Shown here: positions 36,659 to 47,593 of the stretch, piece after piece
How the letters are laid out: each line of letters begins with the position of its first letter
Numbering within the stretch: the first letter of the stretch is position 1
NCBI GenBank assembly: GCA_016183065.1
Contig: JACPFF010000005.1
Location: 16,314-80,313, forward strand
Length of the DNA stretch: 64,000 bases
Origin: Deltaproteobacteria bacterium
GTDB taxonomy: Bacteria > UBA10199 > GCA-002796325 > JACPFF01
Direction: 5' to 3'
Made by a program: the position numbers and the translations under genes
Notes under the pieces: model-generated
Seen by the model: the letters and a program-made list of their open reading frames with translations, nothing else
Databases searched by the model: none
What the model was told of the DNA's origin: nothing

Positions 36659-37852
36659 TCACTGCCGTGACTGTGCACACAGTCCCTCGCTCTCCGCGAG
36701 TGCGGCTATCGCTGCGATGCCGCGTTGCAAGCTCTCTTCCGATGTCAAGAGCGAGACCACACAATGGAGACCGTGCTCATGGTCATAGAAATAGCCCGGA
36801 TGGACAAAAAACCCTCTCTCTTCCATTAACCGCATCACAAACGCGTCGTCCTCCCATGACGATGTACACACCTCCAGCATGACATAGAAACCGCCCCGCG
36901 GCGGCGCACAGTGCAACACGGGATGCTGCCCAATCGTTGCCAAGGCCACGTGACGCCGACGGGCGACTGTCCGGCGGTACTCCGCAAGAAACGAACGCCC
37001 GTGTTCGAACAGCGCGGGCAACGCCATCTGGATCGGCTGATGGCAGCTCAAGAAGGCATCGGCCATGGTCTCCAGATGTTCGAGGACCGCGTCCCGCAGG
37101 GACGGCTCCCCCGTCACCGCAATCCAGCTCAACTTGAGCGCGGGGAGCGCCAGCATCTTGGAGATCCCGTTGAGCGTGCAACAGAGACGGGGCTCTCCAA
37201 TCGCCATGGGTCGCGGGAATTGACCGGATCCAAAATAAAACTCCGAAAAGACCTCGTCACAAATCAGCGGCAGATTTTTTTGGTTCGCCCAGTCCACCAC
37301 CGCGGCAATGTCTTGCGCTGACAGCACCGCACCTGTCGGGTTATTGGGCGAGACAAGGACGAGACCGCGCACACCGGGGTGATAGGATGCCTTCAGGGCA
37401 TCCGTCGAGAGTCGCCAGGCACACGCGGCGTCGAGTTGATACGGCACCAGTGCAACATGCGCCAGCCGCGCAATCTCGTGAAAGAGGGGATAGGAGGGTT
37501 GCGGCACCAAGAAGGCCTCGCCGGGGCTCGCCAGGAGTGAAAAGAGATAGAAGAGCGACTCGCTCGTTCCGGAAGTGAGGATCAGATGTTCCGGCGAGAG
37601 CACAAGGCCGGCCTCCCCATAATATTGCGCGATCGCCTCCCGTGCCACGAGTAGCCCCTTCGGATGGGGCTGGTAGGTCGGATGCGCAACATACGGTGCA
37701 TAGGCCGCACGGAGCAGATCAGAGGGGAAATGGATCCCGTGCTCGTTCGGATTCCCCGAAAAAAGGCGCACCGGCGGACGCCCTGCGGCACACAACCGGC
37801 GGTAACACTGTTCAATGGCGTTCGGCGTCGCCGTATTCGGCAGTTCGATCAC
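36659..37852 (-). CDS. Class I/II PLP aminotransferase
   Basis: LTSGTSESLFYLF, VLVSPNNPTGAVLSAQDI, LICDEVFSEFYF, NGISKMLALPALKLSWI. Confidence 0.9.
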   Translation of the reverse strand: MIELPNTATPNAIEQCYRRLCAAGRPPVRLFSGNPNEHGIHFPSDLLRAAYAPYVAHPTYQPHPKGLLVAREAIAQYYGEAGLVLSPEHLILTSGTSESLFYLFSLLASPGEAFLVPQPSYPLFHEIARLAHVALVPYQLDAACAWRLSTDALKASYHPGVRGLVLVSPNNPTGAVLSAQDIAAVVDWANQKNLPLICDEVFSEFYFGSGQFPRPMAIGEPRLCCTLNGISKMLALPALKLSWIAVTGEPSLRDAVLEHLETMADAFLSCHQPIQMALPALFEHGRSFLAEYRRTVARRRHVALATIGQHPVLHCAPPRGGFYVMLEVCTSSWEDDAFVMRLMEERGFFVHPGYFYDHEHGLHCVVSLLTSEESLQRGIAAIAALAESEGLCAQSRQ

Positions 37853-37862
37853 AGCGTCACCT

Positions 37863-37965
37863 CATCCCCTTGTGGGGCCCCACGACCCAGCGCGCACCGC
37901 GCGCGAGAGAGGGGGACCCAACGGGCTTTGCCCGTTGGGGGGGGCAACGTGAGCCCCTGTAATGA
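37863..37965 (+). repeat. Dispersed structured intergenic repeat (copy R4)
   Basis: tgtggggccccacgacccagcgcgcaccgcgcgcgagagagggggacccaacgggctttgcccgttggggggggcaacgtgagcccctgtaatga. Confidence 0.75.
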
Positions 37966-38211
37966 TCGCGAAGGCGGTCACAAGCATCCCGTCGCTTCTA
38001 TGGACGGTCGTCGGCAATAGGCAAGGGAAATCCCGTCCATGACAGGGGCATCCCGTTCGCGCATGTGCATACGTTCTGTGCGACAAGTTTTGTTGTCGAG
38101 AGGCCCGATTTGCGCTATGAGCCGTTCCAATGAACGCAATCCACTCAGGAGTGCTTCATCCACGATACAGATGACACAGGATGATGAACTACTGAGTAAA
38201 GGAGGGGGAAA

Positions 38212-38625
38212 ATGAAACGGACTGCCTTGGCCATTTTGGCCGTCTATGCCGCGTGGAGTCTGCTGGATATGCTCGTTCATGGCGTGCTCCTGGATCAGGC
38301 CTATCACGCCACGGCCCACCTGTGGCGACCGATGCCGGAGATGAAGATGGGGCTTATGCAGGCGGTCTGCTTCGGCATCGCCATCATTTTTGTCTCGGTC
38401 TATGCCACCATGGTGGGGCACCACTCGCTCCGTCGCGGTTTGGCGTATGGCACACTCTGGGGCACGGCACTCGGCCTCTCGATGGGCTATGGGTCCTACT
38501 CGTTTATGCCGATCTCCAGCAGCCTGGCGTTTGCCTGGTTTGCCACCTCCGTCTTCGAAGGCGTGGTCGCCGGCTTGATCGTTGGGAGCGTGGTCAAATC
38601 GTGCCAGTGCACACACCCGGTGTAA
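38212..38625 (+). CDS. Small integral membrane protein
   Basis: AGGAGGGGG RBS, hydrophobic 137 aa protein with about 4 TM segments. Confidence 0.7.
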   Translation: MKRTALAILAVYAAWSLLDMLVHGVLLDQAYHATAHLWRPMPEMKMGLMQAVCFGIAIIFVSVYATMVGHHSLRRGLAYGTLWGTALGLSMGYGSYSFMPISSSLAFAWFATSVFEGVVAGLIVGSVVKSCQCTHPV

Positions 38626-38691
38626 TCACTCCTTTACATTCTTCGGGAAACTTTTAAACATGTCGTCCCCGCGCATGCGGGGGTGACGTAT

Positions 38692-39954
38692 ATGCGACCT
38701 CTTCTTGCCATACTGGTGTACGCCCTACTGGCCTCCGCGCACGCGGCGCCATCGGTGGCCCTCTCGTTGCAGGAGTGTTACCGCCGCGCGCTCTCCCACG
38801 TGGAATCGATTGCCATGCAGGGAGCAGATATTCAGGCCGCCGAGGGTCGTTATCGACAGGCGCGCGGGGAAATGCTCCCGCAGATCACCGCGCGTGCCTC
38901 GGAGTTTCTCCAGGACACCTCCGGTCTCAACGCGGCGGACAGTGCCTTCTCGAGCAGTTTCACCCGCCAGAGCCGGCCCGAGGTGGCCCTCAATCTCACG
39001 CAGCCCCTCTTTCGCGGATTGCGGGAGTTCCACGCCCTGGCGGCGTCGCGCGCGGAACGGACGAAATATGAGCAGCTCTATGCCCGCGCGCAACAGCTCC
39101 TCTTCCTTGATGTGGCCGATGCCTACCTCTCCGTGATCGCCCACGAGGACGACCTCGCGGTCCTCCGGTCACAACGGAACGTCTTGCAGGAACGGATCAC
39201 GGAATTGGCACACCGGGTGACGCTCGGACAATCGCGCACCAGTGAGATTGCCGCCACCGAGGCGCAATTACGGATGCTCGACGGCGACATGGCGCGCATT
39301 GAGGGGTTGCAGAACGTGGCGCGTTCGACGCTCGGGTTCCTGACAGGCGTTGATACAGCTCACCCGCTGCAGACCCCGCCGCAGCCGACAGTGGCCCCAC
39401 TCGAGACGTACGTGGCACAGGCATATCATCGTCCGGATGTCATTGCTGCCACGCAGGATCACCTCCTTGCGGGGGCGCAACAGAAGGCCACCAGCAGTGA
39501 ACTCCTCCCCGAGGTCTATCTCGAGACCAACTATTATCCCTACCGGGTCGGTTACCAGCAGGAAAGCGACTGGGATGTGCGTTTCACATTGGAGGTGCCG
39601 ATTTTTCGCGGCGGTATCACACGGGGCCGCGTGCAGGAGGCCAAGGCGAAACTGAGGCGCGCGGCCCTTGCACAGGCCGAGCAGGGGCGGCGCGCCGTGC
39701 AGGAGGTCCGCGAAGAGTACGACACGTTCCGAGCCGCACAACGCGAGGCCGTGGCCCTGCAGCGGGCAGCACGCGCCGCGCATGATGCCTATGCCCTCCA
39801 GCGCGTGGAATACCAGCATGGGCTGGTCAGCAATCTTGAGGTCCTGCAGGCCCTCCGCGATTATTATGAGATGAAACGTCGTGCCACGGCAACCACTGTG
39901 GCCACAACGCGCCATGCGTACGACGTCATGGTCGCCGCCGGGACGCTCCCGTGA
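38692..39954 (+). CDS. TolC-family outer membrane efflux protein
   Basis: Signal peptide, SLQECYRRALSHVESI..QGADIQAAEGRYRQARGEMLPQI; coiled-coil repeats. Confidence 0.92.
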   Translation: MRPLLAILVYALLASAHAAPSVALSLQECYRRALSHVESIAMQGADIQAAEGRYRQARGEMLPQITARASEFLQDTSGLNAADSAFSSSFTRQSRPEVALNLTQPLFRGLREFHALAASRAERTKYEQLYARAQQLLFLDVADAYLSVIAHEDDLAVLRSQRNVLQERITELAHRVTLGQSRTSEIAATEAQLRMLDGDMARIEGLQNVARSTLGFLTGVDTAHPLQTPPQPTVAPLETYVAQAYHRPDVIAATQDHLLAGAQQKATSSELLPEVYLETNYYPYRVGYQQESDWDVRFTLEVPIFRGGITRGRVQEAKAKLRRAALAQAEQGRRAVQEVREEYDTFRAAQREAVALQRAARAAHDAYALQRVEYQHGLVSNLEVLQALRDYYEMKRRATATTVATTRHAYDVMVAAGTLP

Positions 39955-42900
39955 TCCTCTCCGATCTCTCGATCAAGAAACCGGTCTTTGCCTGGATGCT
40001 GATGGCAGCGCTCATTCTCTTCGGCGCCATCGGGTTTTTACGAATGGGTATCTCGCAGATGCCCGATATCGATATGCCCGTGGTCAGCATCCATCTCAAC
40101 TGGGAGGGAGCTGCGCCTGAAGTCATGGAGACCGAGGTGGTCGACCCGCTCGAAGAAGCGTTGATGAGCGTCAGCGAGATCGAGGAGATCTATTCCACCG
40201 CCCACTTCGGGAGCGCCAACATCACGGCAGAATTTGCCCTCAGTAAAGATATCGATGTGGCCGTGCAGGAGATCCAGACGAAAATCGCGCAGGTGCAGCG
40301 GCTCCTCCCGCCGGAACTGGACCCGCCGATTATCGCAAAATCCAATCCCGAGGATCAACCGATCATCTGGATCGGCCTCTCAGGGGATGCATCGCCGCGG
40401 GAGTTGGTGGAATATCTCCGCAATCATGTGAAAGACCGTTTTCAGACCATTCCGGGCGTCGGGGAACTGATGCTCGGCGGGTTTGCCGAACCGAACCTGC
40501 GCGTCTGGCTCGATACGGCTCGGATGGCGGCACTGGCACTGACCGTCGAGGATGTCACGGAGGCGATTGAAAACCAGCACGTGGAACTCCCCGCGGGCCG
40601 TCTGCAAACGGATGAGCAGGAACAGAACATCCGGATCATCGGCGAAGCCCTCTCGGCAGAGGAACTTTCCGATATCACGATTCCACAGCGCGTCCGCGGC
40701 GGATTTGTCTGGCGGCCGATCCGCCTGGGCGACATTGCCCGGATCGAGGATGGCCTGGAAGATGTGCGGCGGATTTCGCGTGTCAATGGCAAGCCCTCGA
40801 TCGGCATGGGGATCAAGAAACAGCGGGGCGCCAACGCCGTTGACGTGGGGCGGCGCGTAAAGGAGCGGATGGCGGAGGTCGCGAAAGACCTTCCCCAGGG
40901 GATGCGGCTGACGTTGAATTTTGACGGCACGGTGAATACGGAGGAAAATGTGGCCGAACTCAACGCGACCCTCATCCTGGCGATTGCGCTCACCTCGGTG
41001 GTCTGCTGGTTTTTTCTGGGGTCGATCAGCTCGACCGTCAATGTGGTCCTCGCCATCCCCACGGCAATTGGCGGGGCCTTCATGGTGATGTATTTCGCCG
41101 GATTTACGCTCAACATCGTCACGCTCATGGCCCTCTCGCTCGTCATCGGCATTGTCGTGGATGATGCGATTGTCGTCCTGGAGAACATCGTCCGGCATCG
41201 TGAAATGGGGAAATCGAGGATTCGCGCGGCCTTGGAAGGAACGCGCGAAATCACCTTTTCGGTCGTCGTCATGTCGGCGGCCATCATCGCCATTTTTCTC
41301 CCGGTCGCCTTCATGAAGGGGATGATCGGCAATTTTTTCTTCCAATTCGGGGTGGTCATCTCCATCGCCGTGGCTTTCTCGCTTCTCGAGGCGATCACGT
41401 TGACCCCCATGCGCTGCAGTCAATTTCTCCGCACGGGCCATACGACTGCTGTGGGTGGCATAGCGGAACGGCTCTTTGCGCGTGTCAGCGCCCTGTATCG
41501 TCGGAGCCTTGCGTGGTCGCTCCACCATCGATGGCTGGTCCTCCTCTCCGCGACCCTCCTCTTTTGCGGGTCCCTGCTGATGGTCGGAGGGCTGCGCAAG
41601 GAAATGGCGCCCTCGTATGACATCAGCCGGTATATGATCAATCTCCAGACGGCACCGGGCTCCTCACTCCCCTTCACGGACCAGGTCTTTCGCAGGGCCG
41701 AGGCCATCATCATGGCCCGCCCCGAGATCGACGTCTACTTCGGCGCCATTGGGGGCTTTGGCGGCGGTGACACCAACAGTGGCGTGATGTTCGTCACCAT
41801 GAAGCCCCCGAGGAAGCGTCCCGTCGATCCGGCCACGGGACATCGTCTGACCATGCGCGAGAGCATGGAACTGATCCGGAAGGAGTTCAATGCCATTCCC
41901 GGGGTCATGCGGGCCACGGTGCGCGATCTCACGCAGAATCAGATCGGGCAAACAGGCGCCGGTGCGCAATTTCCCGTCAGCCTCTCGTTGCGCGGACCCG
42001 ATTGGGACCGGCTGGGCACACTCGCCGAGACCTTCATGCAGCGACTGAACGCGACCGGCCTCGTCACCGATGTCGATACCGATTACAAATTGGGCGTACC
42101 GGAAATCCGGGTCCTTCCGAATCGCGAGGCCGCCACACGGCATGGCGTCTCCGTGGCGGCGATTGCCCGGACCATCCGCAGTGCCATTGGCGGTGAACGG
42201 GTGGCGAAATATTCCAAGGGGGCGCGGCGCTACGATGTCCGCGTAAGCCTTCCGGACGATGAACGCCAATATCCGAGCGACATCGTCAGGCTCCTGGTCC
42301 GCAACGAGCGCGGGGAGATCGTGCGACTTGGCGACGTTGTCACGATCACCCCGCGGCCATCGCTCCTGACGATTCAGCGTCAGAATCGTGAGCGGGCCGT
42401 GCAGATTTTTGCCAATGTCGCACAGGGCCAGTCCCAGAGCGAGGCCCTGGCTGCCGCAGAACAACTGGCGACGGCCCTGCTCCCCGAGGGATACCGCCTC
42501 GTCGTCTCCGGAAGCGCCCAGGTCTTTCGCGATTCGTTTCGTGAATTGCTCTTTGCCTTTGGACTCGGGGTCCTGATTGCCTACATGATTCTGGCCGCAC
42601 AGTACGACAGCTTTATCCACCCGGTGACGGTCCTACTCGCCCTCCCCTTTAGCGTGTCCGGCGCCATTGTTGCGCTCTGGCTCCGCGACCAGTCCCTCAA
42701 TATGCTTTCCATGATCGGGATCCTCCTCCTCATGGGGATCGTGAAAAAAAACTCGATCCTCCTGGTCGATTTTGCCAACATCCGGCGGCGCGCGGGCCTT
42801 GACGTACACGCCGCGCTCCTGGAGGCCGCGCCCCTGCGGTTACGGCCCATTTTCATGACCTCGCTCGCTATCATTGCCGGCGCACTGCCGGCAGCGCTTC

Positions 42901-43094
42901 ATTTGGGGCCAGGGGCCGAGCAGCGGTCATCGATGGCCACCGTCACGATCGGCGGCGTGTTGATTTCGACGTTCTTTACGTTGTATGTGGTCCCCTGCGC
43001 GTACAGCGTGCTGTCGCGCCTCGAATCCCCGCGGAAATGGCGCCGCATTGAAGAGGTAACCGCGGTCCTCGGAACTGATGCAACGGCTCGTTAA
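39951..43094 (+). CDS. RND efflux permease (AcrB/HAE1 superfamily)
   Basis: 1047 aa; IRKPVFAWM-like N-term, GIVVDDAIVVLENI, Asp-rich TM4, 12-TM pattern; overlaps the tolC-like gene. Confidence 0.96.
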   Translation: MILSDLSIKKPVFAWMLMAALILFGAIGFLRMGISQMPDIDMPVVSIHLNWEGAAPEVMETEVVDPLEEALMSVSEIEEIYSTAHFGSANITAEFALSKDIDVAVQEIQTKIAQVQRLLPPELDPPIIAKSNPEDQPIIWIGLSGDASPRELVEYLRNHVKDRFQTIPGVGELMLGGFAEPNLRVWLDTARMAALALTVEDVTEAIENQHVELPAGRLQTDEQEQNIRIIGEALSAEELSDITIPQRVRGGFVWRPIRLGDIARIEDGLEDVRRISRVNGKPSIGMGIKKQRGANAVDVGRRVKERMAEVAKDLPQGMRLTLNFDGTVNTEENVAELNATLILAIALTSVVCWFFLGSISSTVNVVLAIPTAIGGAFMVMYFAGFTLNIVTLMALSLVIGIVVDDAIVVLENIVRHREMGKSRIRAALEGTREITFSVVVMSAAIIAIFLPVAFMKGMIGNFFFQFGVVISIAVAFSLLEAITLTPMRCSQFLRTGHTTAVGGIAERLFARVSALYRRSLAWSLHHRWLVLLSATLLFCGSLLMVGGLRKEMAPSYDISRYMINLQTAPGSSLPFTDQVFRRAEAIIMARPEIDVYFGAIGGFGGGDTNSGVMFVTMKPPRKRPVDPATGHRLTMRESMELIRKEFNAIPGVMRATVRDLTQNQIGQTGAGAQFPVSLSLRGPDWDRLGTLAETFMQRLNATGLVTDVDTDYKLGVPEIRVLPNREAATRHGVSVAAIARTIRSAIGGERVAKYSKGARRYDVRVSLPDDERQYPSDIVRLLVRNERGEIVRLGDVVTITPRPSLLTIQRQNRERAVQIFANVAQGQSQSEALAAAEQLATALLPEGYRLVVSGSAQVFRDSFRELLFAFGLGVLIAYMILAAQYDSFIHPVTVLLALPFSVSGAIVALWLRDQSLNMLSMIGILLLMGIVKKNSILLVDFANIRRRAGLDVHAALLEAAPLRLRPIFMTSLAIIAGALPAALHLGPGAEQRSSMATVTIGGVLISTFFTLYVVPCAYSVLSRLESPRKWRRIEEVTAVLGTDATAR

Positions 43095-43098
43095 CGGT

Positions 43099-45483
43099 TC
43101 ACGAGCACGGCGGCAACCGTTCCGGGACCTTCCAGGCAAGGATTCCATCCGCCTCGGCACATTGTGCATCTGCCGCGAGCGCGTGCGCGGTCTCACCGGA
43201 GGCGACGTAGACTTTTTTTACGCCAGCCGCTTTGAGATGACGGATCACCTGATCGACCCGCCACACGCTATCGGGAATATGTTTATCGACAAAGGCAAAA
43301 TCGTACACCACATAATCGGGGCCTGCGGCCTCGCATTCCTCCATCGAGGCAAACGTCGTCAGTCGGGCAATGTCCAGCCTCTGCTGCTGCAGCTCCCATG
43401 CCAGCCTGATCCCTTCATCATCATCGATCACGAGCACCGCGGGTTGCGTGATCGATCTCTCGTGGCACACGCGCGGCACCACCTTCAGCGGCACAAAGCC
43501 CGCCAAGCCCTTGGGGATCAGGCGCACCCCCATGGCCGCACATCGTGCCCGAAGCGAGCCCTCTTCATAGTGGCTGGTCACCAGCACGGCCTGCGACTCC
43601 GCCCCCAGCTGTCCGATCAAGTCGAGGCCATTGCAGGACTCGCCGAGCAGTTCATAATCGCAGAGGAAGAGGACATGCGGTTCAGGGCCATACCACTCGC
43701 GAACGGCTGCACCCGAGGAAAAGTGCCGCAGGACAATGCCGTGCTTCGCGCAATCGATCGTGTCAAACCGCTCCTGCCACACCTGGTGGATCGAGGTGTC
43801 GTCATCGACGATGATCACTAGACTCCCTTCCGGAATCACCAGCTCCGGCACAAACCACGCCGGCGCCGGCGCACGCGGCAATGACACGATCGCCGTCGTC
43901 CCCGTTCCCACGGTGGAGTTCAGCGTCAGCGAGCCCCCCCACGATTCCACAATGCTCCGCGCGTGACAGAGGCCGAGCCCTGAACCATCGGGCTTGCCAA
44001 AGGTCGTTCCCCGTTGCATCAACTGCGTGAGGACCTCGGGCGGAATGCCCGTCCCGGTATCGCGCACATCGATGTGGACGACCTCCGCCGTATGCCGCAG
44101 CTCCACGAGTACCGTGCCATGGGAGTCCATGGCCTCGATGGCGTTGTTCACGAGATTCGAGAGGACGCGCTTGAACTCTGCCGGCTGCACCGCGGCAAAG
44201 ATCCCATAGGCATCCGCGTGCAAAGTCGACAGGATTTCGATCCCCAGGTGGGCCCGGCACTGGATCCGCTTCTCGGAGACCAGCGGTTCGATCAGGCTCG
44301 ACAACAATTGCACCGAGACGGCACCGGACTCTGCCGTCGCTTGTCGTTCCCCGTGCGACGACCGTTTCCGTTCTGCCAGGTCGTTCGCGATATCCTCGAT
44401 CCGCTGCACCGCATTCCGGATCATGATCCGCTTCTCCTCGGGCAATTCCTCCAGCTGGCCTGACACGACCCGCAAGGCCGTCAACGGCGACCGGATGTCG
44501 TGTGCCACCTGGGAGGCGATGTGACCGACGGCTGCCTGCACAGCCAACAGGTTCTTTTCCGTTTCGAGTTGTAAAATGGTCGTTCTTGACTGATCTACAG
44601 CGTCTGCCAACTGTCCAAATTCATCATTCCGTAATTTCAGATTATGCAGCAAATGTTCATACTGTTGTGCCATGTGCGGTCCATTATGACGAATCAGTTC
44701 CACTAACTGACCCACTGGTTTTTGTAACCTTTTTGCCCCCACCCAGGCAAGAAAGATGGCCGCCCCAAGGCTCCCGACGAACACAAAGACTATGAGTCTT
44801 ATCAATCCACTTGGCCGTACTGCCAACACACTCCACACATCATAATTGGTACAGAACTGAATCGGATATTCATGGGGATAATAGGTGAGTGTCTGTGCTG
44901 AGCAATACGATTTCTTTTCGCCTTTTTGTAAGCTCTCCGACGTCTGCAGAGACAGTTTCAACGATTCCTTCTGAATCCTCTTGATATCCACAATGCCGGA
45001 AATGTACCCGATGATCGTGCCGGAATCATTAATGACTTGTTCGTGCAGCACAATACGCTCGCTCGCATCATCGATGAACATGTCAGGCACATGAATCGGA
45101 CGCTCTTCCTCAGACAACATATCAGACGGAACATCTCTCGTTGCTCCAATCATCGCAAGGTTTCGGTCACGCAGAATAATGCCGGACATACTTCTTTCAT
45201 GATATTTCAGTACATCATAATCTAATTGAATGTTGTCTATCGATTTTTTTTCAATCGCTGTCACAGGGGACAGCGAGTTCGCAAACAACGAAAACGTCGT
45301 AATCATTTCTGACAAATTGCGAGAAAGTTTTTCTGCATGCTGATCAACACGCTGTCGATGTGTCTCTATGATTTGTTCGGACATTGTGTCGATCTTTGCC
45401 TTGCTGACGAAAAATACTAGCGAGGCCATTGGCACAAGGAGAACAAGAAAAATGACTACAAAAAACCGTTTAAATGTCTTCAT
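43099..45483 (-). CDS. Hybrid sensor histidine kinase with two C-terminal receiver-like domains
   Basis: N-terminal TM + Cache-like region + HAMP-like, VAHDIRSPLTALRV H-box, DTGTGIPPEVL and GSGLGLCHARSI ATPase boxes, VIIVDDDTSIHQ and VLVIDDDEGIRLAW receivers. Confidence 0.9.
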   Translation of the reverse strand: MKTFKRFFVVIFLVLLVPMASLVFFVSKAKIDTMSEQIIETHRQRVDQHAEKLSRNLSEMITTFSLFANSLSPVTAIEKKSIDNIQLDYDVLKYHERSMSGIILRDRNLAMIGATRDVPSDMLSEEERPIHVPDMFIDDASERIVLHEQVINDSGTIIGYISGIVDIKRIQKESLKLSLQTSESLQKGEKKSYCSAQTLTYYPHEYPIQFCTNYDVWSVLAVRPSGLIRLIVFVFVGSLGAAIFLAWVGAKRLQKPVGQLVELIRHNGPHMAQQYEHLLHNLKLRNDEFGQLADAVDQSRTTILQLETEKNLLAVQAAVGHIASQVAHDIRSPLTALRVVSGQLEELPEEKRIMIRNAVQRIEDIANDLAERKRSSHGERQATAESGAVSVQLLSSLIEPLVSEKRIQCRAHLGIEILSTLHADAYGIFAAVQPAEFKRVLSNLVNNAIEAMDSHGTVLVELRHTAEVVHIDVRDTGTGIPPEVLTQLMQRGTTFGKPDGSGLGLCHARSIVESWGGSLTLNSTVGTGTTAIVSLPRAPAPAWFVPELVIPEGSLVIIVDDDTSIHQVWQERFDTIDCAKHGIVLRHFSSGAAVREWYGPEPHVLFLCDYELLGESCNGLDLIGQLGAESQAVLVTSHYEEGSLRARCAAMGVRLIPKGLAGFVPLKVVPRVCHERSITQPAVLVIDDDEGIRLAWELQQQRLDIARLTTFASMEECEAAGPDYVVYDFAFVDKHIPDSVWRVDQVIRHLKAAGVKKVYVASGETAHALAADAQCAEADGILAWKVPERLPPCS

Positions 45484-45489
45484 AGATGC

Positions 45490-46701
45490 CTATTCCGAAA
45501 AATACCGGCTAAAGACTGGTCTCACAGAGGCCAACTCCCGCGGCCAAACGGTTCTTTGTTTTCCATGTTGAATCTGCGTAATAATTGGCATGGCTGCGTT
45601 GTTGCCCTTGGCATCGAATATGACCCGACCCATCGGCAAAATAGTGGCAGGACCACCATGCACATGCAATGTAGCCAATGCTGTACGAAGCGTTTCGCCA
45701 TCAGTCGATGCGCATTTTTCAATGGCCTCTTTCAGAATCCATATTCCAACATAGCTGACCGCGGCGATGCCATTCATATCTTCACCAAACCGTCTTCGGA
45801 ACCGCTCATTCAACCGTTGCGTTCCTGCACGCTGCATATCTCCACTCCATTCATTCACGACCATCCAGTTTTGCGCATCACGTCCCAGGCTATTCGCGAA
45901 TTCGGGATCTTTCGATCCGGCGCCTGTACCAATAATCGCCTTTGGCCGCACACCCACTTTCTTGAACGACCGCGCAAGTTTCACGGAATCATGCAGATAT
46001 GAACTATGCAGAATCACATCTGGCATCACCCGGCGGATTTGTTTGGCAATGTGCATCGCTGTGAGAGAGAGATTCTTGAGCTGGTACGGATATGCTATAT
46101 CACCGACATTCGTATATCCTTTGGCTTTGGCGACGTCGCGCTGAACCTTCGCAGTTGACTGTCCCCACAACGTATTTTCATACAGCAGGACGATCCGTGT
46201 CGAATGGTCAAATCCGCTCTCCCTCAAGAATTGAAATTGTGCCAATACAAACTGCGATTGAGAAGGCTCCGTCCGAAATGTGTATTTGTGCCCGCGCTCC
46301 GTCAATATGTCCGCAAGTGCCGTAGAAATAAGAAATGGCACATGATATTGTTCCGCAATTTCTGTGGCGGTAAATGTGGTTACACTTTGATAGGCTCCGA
46401 CTAGCGCAACGACCCCCTCCTCGATGAGTCGAATGGTCTCATTGCGTGCACGTGCCGGATCGCCTCGTGTGTCGGCGATGAGTAGTCGTATTGCTGCACT
46501 ATTCAACGACTGAATTCCACCAAAATCATTGATCTCTTCCGCCGCGAATTGGTGTCCGCGCAAGTTCATCGTTCCCTCATCTTGCAAAGGTCCCGACAAT
46601 GGCAAGAGCACGCCAATCGACACCGGATCCTGTGCGAAAACATGACACGCAACACTCATCGTACAAAATACCATCGCGATGGTCGGCAACAGACGGCACA
46701 T
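45490..46701 (-). CDS. Periplasmic ligand-binding protein (Leu/Ile/Val-binding type)
   Basis: SIGVLLPLSGPLQDEGTMNLRGHQFAAEEIN, VALVGAYQSVTTFTATEIAEQYHVPFLISTALAD. Confidence 0.88.
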   Translation of the reverse strand: MCRLLPTIAMVFCTMSVACHVFAQDPVSIGVLLPLSGPLQDEGTMNLRGHQFAAEEINDFGGIQSLNSAAIRLLIADTRGDPARARNETIRLIEEGVVALVGAYQSVTTFTATEIAEQYHVPFLISTALADILTERGHKYTFRTEPSQSQFVLAQFQFLRESGFDHSTRIVLLYENTLWGQSTAKVQRDVAKAKGYTNVGDIAYPYQLKNLSLTAMHIAKQIRRVMPDVILHSSYLHDSVKLARSFKKVGVRPKAIIGTGAGSKDPEFANSLGRDAQNWMVVNEWSGDMQRAGTQRLNERFRRRFGEDMNGIAAVSYVGIWILKEAIEKCASTDGETLRTALATLHVHGGPATILPMGRVIFDAKGNNAAMPIITQIQHGKQRTVWPRELASVRPVFSRYFSE

Positions 46702-46705
46702 ATGG

Positions 46706-47581
46706 CTATCGCTTTCTCAACACCGTACCAATAAATGTCCACCCGAGTGATCCGTCCTCGTTGATGATCAATGCCGCTTCGCCACGTTTATGTTGCCGGA
46801 GCAAATGCGGCTTGAGATGGGGATCTTCTGTGTAAATGCCCCGATCGATATCGTTTGCCTGCACATGGACCACATCGAACCCTTGTTCAATGAGCGCAAT
46901 GACTCGCTCTGGATGGCTCAATGAACACCATTCCAGGGCAAGATACGTCCCGATTGGCATCGGGTGTTGAAGGATATGCGCAAGATATTTTGTGCCATCT
47001 TCACCCCCATCGACAGGAGCATAACGGGGATCCGTCGTCCCGGATGGAACGGGAAGATATGGGGGATTTGCCACTACCCCGGTATATCTCTCAAGGCTCT
47101 GCGTTGAGAGCCATGCGATCATCTCTGCATGGATGAATTCATATCGATCACTCAACCCAGAGGCCTCGACGTTCGACCGGCTGACACCCAAGGCCGCTTC
47201 ATCGGTATCGATGGCCTGAACGCGCACGTGGCATCCCTCCGTGCACAAGAGGGCATAAATGGTGGGGATACTACTCCCCGCACCGAGATCAATGATCGTG
47301 CGAATCGGGGGCTCCCCTTGACGCAACATGGCGTGGACAAGACGGGAAAACTGCCATGTATCATGCAACGCGGAAAATGGTGTTACGCGGGGCTCGAGAT
47401 GGGGTTGTGGCAACAGATCGCGCGCTGTTATGGAACCGGAAACAATACGTCCCCGCTCGACCTGATATTGCGAAAAAAAATCTGTGACGGCCGTTCCGGC
47501 AGCCCTTTTCGCTCGGCATGCAGACTCACTGGCCCGTGTATATGGCGGTGGTTTTTTCCCAGAGATTGCTCTCATCTCCAT
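46706..47581 (-). CDS. PrmC/HemK-like SAM methyltransferase
   Basis: TIIDLGAGSSIPTIYAL, VVANPPYLPVP; paralogous to the next gene. Confidence 0.82.
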   Translation of the reverse strand: MEMRAISGKKPPPYTRASESACRAKRAAGTAVTDFFSQYQVERGRIVSGSITARDLLPQPHLEPRVTPFSALHDTWQFSRLVHAMLRQGEPPIRTIIDLGAGSSIPTIYALLCTEGCHVRVQAIDTDEAALGVSRSNVEASGLSDRYEFIHAEMIAWLSTQSLERYTGVVANPPYLPVPSGTTDPRYAPVDGGEDGTKYLAHILQHPMPIGTYLALEWCSLSHPERVIALIEQGFDVVHVQANDIDRGIYTEDPHLKPHLLRQHKRGEAALIINEDGSLGWTFIGTVLRKR

Positions 47582-47593
47582 AGTCTTCCCCTT

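Noticed and set aside
38661-38690. CRISPR-like unit gtcgtccccgcgcatgcgggggtgacgt upstream of the tolC-like gene
   Set aside because: Resembles type I-E repeats but is a single copy with no spacers or cas genes; better explained as a REP-like palindrome.
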